NCBI GenBank assembly: GCA_026874595.1 | Contig: CM049309.1 | Coordinates: 23,131,033 to 23,195,032, forward strand | DNA: 64,000 nt | Source: Sipunculus nudus | Taxonomy: Eukaryota; Annelida; Sipuncula; Golfingiida; Sipunculidae | Direction: 5' to 3' | Part shown: one piece after another, positions 56,890 to 64,000 of the stretch | How positions within the stretch are numbered: the first letter of the stretch is position 1 | Layout of the letters: the number at the start of each line of letters is the position of its first letter | Program-made: the position numbers and the translations under genes | The notes under the pieces: generated by a model | Database searches by the model: none | The model's input: the letters and a program-made list of their open reading frames with translations, nothing else | Told to the model about the DNA's origin: nothing

Positions 56890-57700
56890 TTACTTTGTGC
56901 GGATTTTAGATTTGACTTTGCAATCTCACAAGCCTTGTGTAGTTTAATGCGAAAGTCTGAGACATACTGCAGTAAACTAAGAGAATCAGGATTTTCACAC
57001 AAGAGTTTTTCTTTAAGCAGTTTTAATGGAAGTTCCGTTCGAAAATTAGTTCAGAGGGACAGAAACCCTAGGACTCTTGAAAGGATTCTCTGACAGCAAA
57101 CAGCAATAGGTGGAATCCTTCATCCCAGTCTTTCTGTGTGTCATAGCAATAAGTTCTGATCATGTTTTTTTAATGTCTGGTGAAAACGCTCGAGGGCGCC
57201 CTGATTTTCAGGATGATATGGCGAAGAGCTGTACTGTTTTATACCTAGCTCAAGCATCACTTGTTGGAATAAGCCAGACATAAAATTAGACCCTTGGTCA
57301 GACTGGACGGATTTTGGCAATCCAAACGGTGTAAAAAACTTGGTCAGAGCTTTGACAACACTTTTGGCATTAATTTTGCGCAATGGTATTACCTCAGGGA
57401 ACCTGGTAGATGTGCACATAGTTGTCAGCAAGTATTCATGTCCAGATTTTGTTTTGGGCAGTGGTCCAACACAATCAACAATAATCCTACTGAATAGTTC
57501 CTCGAAAGCAGGAATAGGCCTAAGTGGGGCCTTATGAGGATTCTAATTGGGCTTGCCTACCATCTAGCATGTATGGCATGATTTACAATATTGTACAACA
57601 TCTTTCCTGAGGTTAGGCCAATAGAAGTGTGAACTGACTTTCTGATAAGTTTTATTTATACCTAAATGAAACCATACCAGACAAAGGAGCCTCATGTGCC
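56890..57700 (-). pseudogene. Element A: integrase zinc-binding and catalytic core
   Basis: In sense order: HEAPLSG (start of the HHCC zinc finger, about 57690), FYWPNLRKDVVQYCKSCHTC, two in-frame stops (near 57563 and 57545, both at positions where related elements usually have Gln), then the first catalytic Asp in SRIIVDCVGPLPKTKSGHEY, the second in SVQSDQGSNF, and the Glu in YHPENQGALERFHQTLK, 35 residues after the second Asp (D,D-35-E). The open part is 57431-57141; between 57140 and 56890 the frame is lost. The catalytic triad itself is intact in sequence. Confidence 0.9.
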
Positions 57701-58059
57701 ATGCTTAGAGTTTCATTGAGAAAGCTTTTGGGCATTACTATTTGATGTTTGATGGCCCACTCATCATCAGCGCATACATCAGGTGGTCGCCATTTACGCA
57801 TAAGCACTCCAATTTTGACATAGAAACAAACTGGGTTCTGTGACAGCTCATCTTTAGAAACCGCCCTGGGAAACAAACATGAAATATCAGGGTCCTTATG
57901 CTGTTCCGCGATAAGTTCTGACCTTGAGAATGCTGTATCCTGTACGGGCGAGTCATTAGACGAGTCACTAGTGACTCCCAGAGTGTTATCATCTGGACCA
58001 TTATCCTCATGTGTGTTTTTCTTGGCCATAGATCCAGTTACAGCACATGAAAGATACAA
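57652..58059 (-). pseudogene. Element A: linker between protease and integrase
   Basis: 135-residue open frame ending in HEAPLSGMVSFRYK, the start of the integrase zinc finger (about 57660-57690). The rest is a charged linker (AEQHKDPDISCLF, KWRPPDV) typical of the region before Gypsy integrases. The frame breaks after the zinc-finger start. Confidence 0.75.
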
Positions 58060-58089
58060 ACCAGGAATTTCCTGACTTTCCGGATCAGT

Positions 58090-58796
58090 GTCCTAATCAA
58101 GTGACGGCTTTTCTGTCACTATTGGTACAGGCTGTACTTTATCACCTGCAACATCATTGCCTAGTAGCAACTGAATTCCCTTACCTTAAAGGGTAAAGCA
58201 GTTCATATGCCCACAGTTATATTCCCAGAAATCAAATCTGACTTTAAATAGATACTGTGAAGTGGAACTGAAGTGTGCCTGTCTGAAAACACACCATTAA
58301 CAAGAACATGTGCACCAGTAAAGGACCTACCAGAAAATGGCAAAGTGTTTGCTAACACGAGAGTCTGGTCTGAACCAGTGTCCCTCAAAATTCTAATAGG
58401 GGTAGAATCTGAAAAATCACTTGAAAGTGGTACAAAACCATCATGTATTAATGGCTCAAATAACTCCATTTCAGAGTCAAGAGAGGAATCTACTACCTCA
58501 GCTTCATCAAACAAAGAACTGACATTGACAGTGTCAGTCATAAACTCTGTTTCAGAGTCATCTAAGGAATTTAAATCCTTTTTATCATCAAACTCCTCAT
58601 GGGAGTCAACAGAGGAAGTTTCCTCAGCAGAAACAAACTTTTGTTTGTCATAAGAGGACCTGGCCTCATTTGAAATACTCTCACAAGAGTCATAAAAGGA
58701 CTTAGCCTTATTTAGAGAATACTCCTCGCAGGAGTCTTGAAAGGACCTAGCCTTATTTAATTCCTCGCAGGAATCAACTGAGGTATTTACCCGCAA
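58090..58796 (-). pseudogene. Element A: aspartic protease and preceding acidic linker
   Basis: The open frame 58796-58203 begins with a Ser/Glu/Asp-rich region with imperfect repeats of about 17 residues (ARSFQDSCEE, AKSFYDSCES, ARSSYDKQKF) and then enters the protease with the active-site block IRILRDTGSDQTLVLANTLP. The second half of the protease (GIQLLLGNDVAGDK, the flap-side ILGxD-like end) lies at about 58185-58140, after one stop codon near 58187. Protease ahead of integrase is normal for both Copia and Gypsy. Confidence 0.85.
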
Positions 58797-58799
58797 GCT

Positions 58800-60155
58800 A
58801 CGGATTCTTCTTTGGATTCAGACGGCACTTGGGCCTCCGTAGCATCAAACTTTTTATTGGAGTCAATAAAGGAGTTGAACCCCTTATTTACATGAAAAGA
58901 GCTTGGCTCTTGTACTATGCTATGCATAAATTTTGAAACAAACCCAGGTTTGCTATTTGGTTTATTCGCAAGTTTCCAGCAGCCATATTAGATTACCTTC
59001 CTTCTTGCAGTAATGACAGATTTTCTTTGAAAATGACTGGTCTTTGTTGGACTTAGACACAGTGGACGTGGACTGAGGTGTAGCAGTGGACTTTGCTGAA
59101 CTATCAGGACTACTAGTACTGGGTGACTGCGCTTTAAACTTCTTTTGACCATACTGATTTACATTCTTGTTTGTGAATGACTGGTTTGATTTGCTAGTAA
59201 AGGACATTTTGTGTGTTAATGAATAATCATCAGCTAATTGAGCAGCAATGTCAAGTGTTTCAGGATTTTTCTCATCGAGAAAAGTTTCAACATCTGCGTT
59301 AATGCAGCGCTTAAATTCTTCAAGCAAAAAATCAACTGGCGCAAATTGTCATAATCTTTCGTAACATTTTAGAACTATACCAGCGATCAAACAACTGCTC
59401 TTTTGTCCTAGCAAATTCGAGGTAGGTCTGATTTTTGCGCATTTCCCAATTTCTGAATTTCTGGCGGTAAGCCTCTGGAAATAACTCATAACCTTTTAGG
59501 ATTAACCGTTTTACCAGGTCATAGTCAGCAGCAGCTTCTACTGAAAGCTCTGTATAAATTTCTCTGGCCTTGCCAGTCAATACACTATGTTACAACATAG
59601 TCCAATTTTCCTTAGACCATTTTAAATTTTCAGCTACCTTCTCAAAGTGTAAGAAATATTTATCAACCTCTTTTTCTTGAAAAGGTGGGACAAGTCTAAT
59701 GTGTTTAGAAACATCCGAACTGTGAGTTGGGGCAGCATTTAGACTACGTTCTACTTTAAGGGATTCTAACTCCAGTCGTTTTAACTCAATTTCTTTTTCT
59801 TTTTCTAGTCTGTCTCTTTCTATTTCTTTTCTAGTCTTTCTCTTTCCAACCGTTCTTCCCTCTCTTTTTCTAATTCTAAATGTTTTAATGCTAGCTCATG
59901 TTGCATTTCCTACTTTTTCAATTCTAATTGCATAGCAAGGCCTTAATTTTTTTATGTTTCAACTTAAGTCTCTGCAATTAAACCTTTGCTAACCAGATCT
60001 TTCATGGTTTTAGCAATGATATCAGGCTTGTTCAGGCTTTTTTTCACACTTAGCCCCAAGTGTTGTCCCAAACGCAACAACTGTTCTTTTGACAACTGTT
60101 CAAGTTGATCAGAGTCGGGATCGTCAACAAATGTCTCAGGTTTGAAATCTGCCAT
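58800..60155 (-). pseudogene. Element A: gag, broken into several frames
   Basis: The start is MADFKPETFVDDPDSDQLEQ at 60155, with a SAP-like first helix pair (LLRLGQHLGL, KPDIIAKTMKDLV). After a stop at about 59964 comes a Glu/Lys/Arg-rich coiled coil (59960-59760, LELEKEREERLERERLEK), then the capsid-like domain: HIRLVPPFQEKEVDKYFLHF, then 59580-59332 (TGKAREIYTELSVEAA, AYRQKFRNWEMRKNQTYLEF) and 59327-58962. The nucleocapsid zinc knuckle begins CHYCKKEG, but the expected His is Asn and a frameshift follows before the last Cys. At least five frame breaks are visible. Gag would form the particle that packages the RNA. Confidence 0.85.
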
Positions 60156-60298
60156 GTTAAGATGTTAAAACAACAACAAAAAACCACTGAGATAAATCCT
60201 GTAAACAATGTACTGTGAACAATATGTAATCTTGTAAACAATGTATGATAAAACAATGTGTCCAGGTCAAGGCCCAATAAATTTGAAAACTATTAAGC

Positions 60299-60316
60299 AT
60301 CCCGGACGGGTCCCCA
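60299..60316 (-). other. Primer-binding site of element A (tRNA-Pro-like)
   Basis: Minus-strand TGGGGACCCGTCCGGGAT lies six bases inside the LTR edge. It agrees at 16 of 18 positions with the proline tRNA primer site known from murine-leukaemia-type retroviruses. It fixes this side as the 5' end of the element. Confidence 0.7.
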
Positions 60317-60322
60317 ATTTTA

Positions 60323-60385
60323 TGTTACGGAACCTAATATAAACAGATCACGTATGCGTGATAAACACAAATTTTGTAACGGAGA
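60323..60385 (-). repeat. Terminal fragment of the 5' LTR of element A
   Basis: The first 63 bases (plus reading, TGTTACGGAACCTAATATAA to GGAGATAAAAA) equal the start of both full LTRs. They are followed not by the rest of the LTR but by the flank segment F'. Confidence 0.85.
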
Positions 60386-60558
60386 TAAAAATATTTAAAA
60401 ATATCAAATTGTGATAACATTTTTCATTATATAAATATATATTAATATATTTCAGTTATGTATATAATACAATATTAATGCTCCCCTGCATGGTTGAGCA
60501 CTTTCACTGATATATTTAATTTCTATGTGTTAAAATTTTACTCTGATTATATATATAT
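60386..60558 (+). repeat. Copy F' of the element's genomic flank, between LTR fragments
   Basis: It repeats 54088-54258 with very few differences (for example CTCCCCTGCATGG against CTCACCTGCATGG). It joins the LTR fragment through ATAAAAATATTT, a shared short word at both breakpoints, and runs into a full LTR at 60559 exactly as F runs into the LTR at 54259. Confidence 0.9.
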
Positions 60559-61370
60559 TGTAACGGAACCTAATATAAACAGATCACGTATGCGTGATGA
60601 ACACAAATTTTGTAACGGAGATAAAAACAAATCAGATTCTGTAACACTAGGCAGCGTGAAATGTCTAAGGGAATGAATAAAGAAGTCAGTGGTTTTTTAT
60701 AATAAATAACTATAATTTATTCTTAAAACAACTCTAACAATACAATACAATAAATCAATACAATTATACAGTAAAACAGCGGTATAGCAACAAGTCAATA
60801 CAATCACAAAGAAAATAATGTATGTGCACAGTACCTGGATACCAACACCATCACAACGATAAGTCCTTTAAATGTAAACTCTCGGAGAATGACAGTCCAG
60901 TGGAAAGTTCTTGCAATAACCCAGAAAATAAACTGAAATCCAAATGTATAAAATCCAGGAGAAAGTCTTTGAAAATGTATAATTGCCGCATTAGTTGGAT
61001 AAGGTCCAATAATCTGACACACGCTTCTGCGTCCGCTGGAAAATCTCTGCTCTCTCTCTCCCTCCGTTCTAAAACACAGTCCCGTTATATACCTTCACAC
61101 ACCAAGCCGAGAATTTTCCACTTCTCGAAAAGTCTATAAGATCTTGCGCAATCACAGTAAACACGCGTTTCAGGAATTCTCTAGAAAAACAGCGCTGTGT
61201 ATCTCCACATACCAGGCTCATCACGTGACCTACGACCAGGCGTGAAAATCCAAGGCTCACATGACAACGAGAGCCCAACCAGCACGGATTAAACATAAAA
61301 TGTAAACGCGGCCAGACACGAGTGCCACAACAGGAGTTATGCCCGTGTCACATAATAAAAAGAGCACGTG

Positions 61371-61373
<3 letters not shown>
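60559..61373 (-). repeat. Complete LTR on the 5' side of element A
   Basis: It starts TGTAACGG and is nearly identical to 54259-55067 over its length. The outer end reads GAGCACGTGTAA and then (TA)n, so the terminal CA is not recognisable. It may be the 5' LTR or a solo LTR joined by duplication. Confidence 0.85.

Positions 61374-61417
<44 letters not shown>
61374..61417. repeat. (TA)n microsatellite at the outer edge of element A
   Basis: An uninterrupted TA tract of about 44 bp directly after the LTR. Confidence 0.95.
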
Positions 61418-61420
<3 letters not shown>

Positions 61421-62296
61421 TGTGAAAACTTTTTGCACCGGCCAACACCAACGACGTTTCAGGGCTGTAATAAGGCGGGAAAACATGGTATATATAGCTC
61501 ATTCCACTGAAGTAGACTGTGGCTTTGTTTTTATTTTCCGAAACTCTCAGGTCAATTTTTTGGCTCTTCCTTCATTATTGAGGCTTTTAAAGGCTTAAGT
61601 TATATTTTAACTCTTCGTTTTTGCAATTTACAGATCAGATCGACACACCAGCTTGTGTATTCATGACGTCCCCGTACTAGCAGGGGTACGGGCCGAACCA
61701 ATGAATGCAGATGTAGACAGAAACGGTTATAAATATTAGTTTTTGTCCACGATTACTTAGAGTATGAACATTACAACTTCGCGATGTAATAGAAGGCGGG
61801 GAGGGCAGGGATTTGGTATTAAAACTCGGCAGTCTCACGGAGACGGGAGCGTTGGAATATCTTATTGGATAACAAAGCTACCATCATAATAATAATAATC
61901 AAAAGTAATATTCTGTTACTTATACCTTTCTGATAATGTCAGCATCTTTCATTTTTTTCTTTCATTTCAAACTTTTTTTAAAGTTGCAGTTTCAAATACA
62001 CGAAAGTCTAAGCATCCCTGTCAAATATATGAAAAAGCCCTTTTATTTATGATTTAACACCTAAAACTCATAGGCTTAAGTAATTGATTTTCATTGCAAA
62101 CGACAATGAAATACTTACTATTTTCATTCGTCTCATACGTATACCATTTTTTACGCTTCTCCCCTTTAAAAAAATAGAATTTGGTTCTTAAGTCTTGAAA
62201 TTCTGAATCTGGAACGGGCATATTTTAGCGCAGGTATTTGTAAGAATGGTATGACGCAATAGGGTTTTACCGCCAAGAGATATCCCAGATATTGTT

Positions 62297-62346
<50 letters not shown>

Positions 62347-63581
62347 CAACCACGTATATATATATATATATATAAGATTTAAAAAAATATGGTCAAGAAA
62401 AGTTGAAATGTTAAAAAAAGTCTCTATTTCTAATTATTTTATTTATGTATTTATTTCCATTATATAAACCTTACATTTCGAATAGTAGGGGGATAGATAC
62501 ATTTATGGATAAACCCCCTCTTGTTCCCCACCCCCCCCCCCCCCCCCCCAGCCCCGTTGTATTGGCGGCCTTGTACACGCATGCGAGAATTCTATATAAT
62601 ATGTACTGTATTTTATTCACTGAAGTCACGTGCGTCTCGCGAGACATGTAAACGTATTTTGTGAAGGAATTATCAATACGAGGTTTAATTCACCGCGACT
62701 GAAGTTCATATAAATTTCGACTGGTTGTCTTAATTTTTTAAGTGGCATCTTTTGTTAAATGACTTTGTTGAGCAACGTTTTGTTTTCCCCAATACATTCC
62801 CCGGGCTTAGAAACCGGAGAGGCAATTTGATCGTGTTACTCGCTACCTCAGAAAAATGTTTGAGATGAATTTTCTCTTTGTAAAATAATGAATAAAAGTT
62901 AAGAAAAGATTTTAGTTTTGTTCCAAATATAACAATAGATCAATCATTTCAAGGATTCACGTTAACCCGGATAGTGCAATTTGACGTCTTGTTTTGTTTC
63001 AGTTTGAACAATCCTCGACGAATAGGGGCGGATACACGAGCACGAAAGGGGGGGGGGGGGGTGGGGGGGGGGGGGTGGGAGGGGATGGGTAACATCCTGA
63101 CACAGGTAAAAACGTGTGACGGGAATACTATATTTTATATATACACATCTCTCATGCAGACGTGAAAGGAAGAAAACAATAAGAGTCTCAAATTCGGCGC
63201 TGCCTTTTCAGTATTAGGCTGTCTTTTCACTTTTCCCGACAAAAATACGGATATGGTTGGAACTAAAATATGATAAAATTTGAGGAGGGTTTCCACTCGT
63301 ACGGACACGGACACGGCACCGTATACGGCAATTTCAAAACTCTTCCAGCACGGCTCCCCTTTCGGCGCCGTGTACGGCTCCATACAGGTATTCTCAGAAT
63401 GATGTTATATTTCAGGGAAGGCACTCAGCCCGTGCTTTCAAGTGTATATAATTAGTAAATTATACTATATTATCAGTACTTCTTCACTATATAGCCATAT
63501 ATATTTACATCAATACAGATATTCAGGACATCAAACTAAGGGGTGCATTATATTTACTCTATACTGGTGCTTATATACATG

Positions 63582-63616
<35 letters not shown>
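61418..63616. other. Non-coding with microsatellites
   Basis: No exon is recognised. It contains TA tracts at 62299-62344, 62355-62374 and 63582-63616, a C run of about 20 at 62529-62549 and a G run with few interruptions at 63047-63078. Two similar palindromic words GGCACCGTATACGGC and GGCGCCGTGTACGGC lie near 63314 and 63362. Small open frames here have no recognisable domain. Confidence 0.5.
62625..62644. promoter_or_regulatory. Promoter-type motif pair: CACGTG E-box and TCTCGCGAGA
   Basis: GTCACGTG at 62625-62632 is followed two bases later by the perfect palindrome TCTCGCGAGA at 62635-62644. In animals the latter is a known core-promoter palindrome of TATA-less genes and CACGTG is a bHLH site. 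No exon downstream could be identified, so a promoter is a guess. Confidence 0.35.
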
Positions 63617-64000
63617 TGTTACAGGTGCCTGTTTTATTGTGCGCAGTAGTGTTACATGTGTCTGTTAACATTTTTATTCATGTAGCGCAGGCATGGTTCG
63701 TTGCTATGGGAACCTCGCTTGTTGGGCGCTGGCACGCGTGTGGGGTCTAAAGCGTAGAGACACAGCGTTCCTTTTTGTTATAGATGTTTCGGGTCTGTTC
63801 ATGTGCGTGTGTATTGTTCATTGGAATTTTCCTTTTCAAGAATTTTCGGGTGAGAAGCTATAAATAAGGGGCTGTGTTCAGAGCCGGCAAAAAGGAAAAT
63901 ACCAGCGAGAACTAAGAGTCTTACTTTCACGTCAGTTAATGGCAGTTGTGTCAGATTTTCAACGGATTTTAAACAGACTGTCTCAAGTTTGCCTTTGGAT
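63617..64000 (+). repeat. Possible start of a further LTR (cut by the window end)
   Basis: TGTTACAGGTGCC begins right after a (TA)n tract, as in element A. A TATA box TATAAATA lies at 63859-63866, followed by CAGAGCCGGCAAAAAGG, the layout of U3 and R in an LTR. There is no similarity to the A or B LTR beyond TGTTAC. It could instead be the promoter of a gene beyond the window. Confidence 0.35.

Larger units (their letters stand above)
54259..61373 (-). mobile_element. Full-length, decayed Gypsy LTR retrotransposon A with integrase before RT (Gmr1-like)
   Basis: The element reads on the minus strand from the 5' LTR (right) to the 3' LTR (left). In sense order it has: LTR, primer-binding site (60299-60316), gag (about 60155-58840), protease (about 58470-58090), integrase (about 57700-56600), reverse transcriptase (about 56500-55700), RNase H (55616-55197), purine tract and LTR. 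Integrase upstream of RT is the order of Copia elements, yet the RT, RNase H and GPY/F-type integrase end are of Ty3/Gypsy kind. This combination is known as the Gmr1 lineage. Many frameshifts, stop codons and active-site losses show it is dead. No envelope-like frame is seen between RNase H and the 3' LTR. Confidence 0.85.

Overview
The window is a stretch of animal nuclear DNA, AT-rich and intron-rich, best explained as a marine mollusc and probably a bivalve. The reasons are one split metazoan gene with canonical GT-AG introns, a dense load of hairpin-ended elements with internal tandem repeats of the Helitron2/Helentron kind known from bivalves, tRNA-derived SINEs, CR1/L2-type LINE remnants, long (TA)n tracts and Gypsy LTR elements. 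The species assignment is inference; nothing in the sequence names the organism.

Host gene. Four plus-strand exons (12792-12878, 32739-32855, 33319-33405, 38309-38464), all in phase 0, encode the last 148 residues of a protein that I recognise as aminopeptidase O (AOPEP, family M1). They cover the basic nucleolar-type signal, the C-terminal helical domain and the stop codon. The catalytic exons must lie to the left of the window or be missed. Two large introns (about 19.9 kb and 4.9 kb) are filled with repeats.

Region by region. 1-12.8 kb: three dispersed repeat families (called X, Y and Q here), five Helitron2-like elements or fragments, and a clear nest in which a Y copy is split by a Mutator-like MITE with 9-bp target duplications, itself split by a Helitron2-like element carrying nuclear-receptor-type AGGTCA direct repeats. 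12.8-32.7 kb (AOPEP intron): a LINE fragment, minisatellites with units of about 48, 67-78 (built from an 11-bp monomer) and 53 bp, two more Helitron2-like elements, a SINE and several MITEs. 33.4-38.3 kb (AOPEP intron): a minisatellite that begins at the splice donor, a second SINE, and degenerate tandem repeats. 38.5-48.4 kb: the gene's 3' flank, a third X copy on the minus strand containing another Helitron2-like element, then mostly featureless DNA. 48.5-50 kb: a truncated Gypsy element (B). 50.5-51.3 kb: a CpG-rich, GC-rich island of unknown nature. 51.4-53.5 kb: a minus-strand LINE that lost its reverse-transcriptase core. 54.3-61.4 kb: a full-length but decayed minus-strand Gypsy element (A). 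61.4-64 kb: microsatellites, a promoter-like motif pair and the start of a possible further LTR.

Most interesting points. Gypsy element A has its integrase upstream of the reverse transcriptase, the Copia-like order that defines the Gmr1 lineage of Ty3/Gypsy. Its 5' LTR is interrupted by a copy of its own 3' genomic flank, which suggests a tandem duplication or two haplotypes joined in assembly. Several unrelated repeat families carry the same nuclear-receptor half-site and the same GGTGGCGCCACC palindrome. All Helitron2-like elements share one terminal architecture: a 5' hairpin, an inverted copy of the 5' end just before the 3' hairpin, then CTAG.
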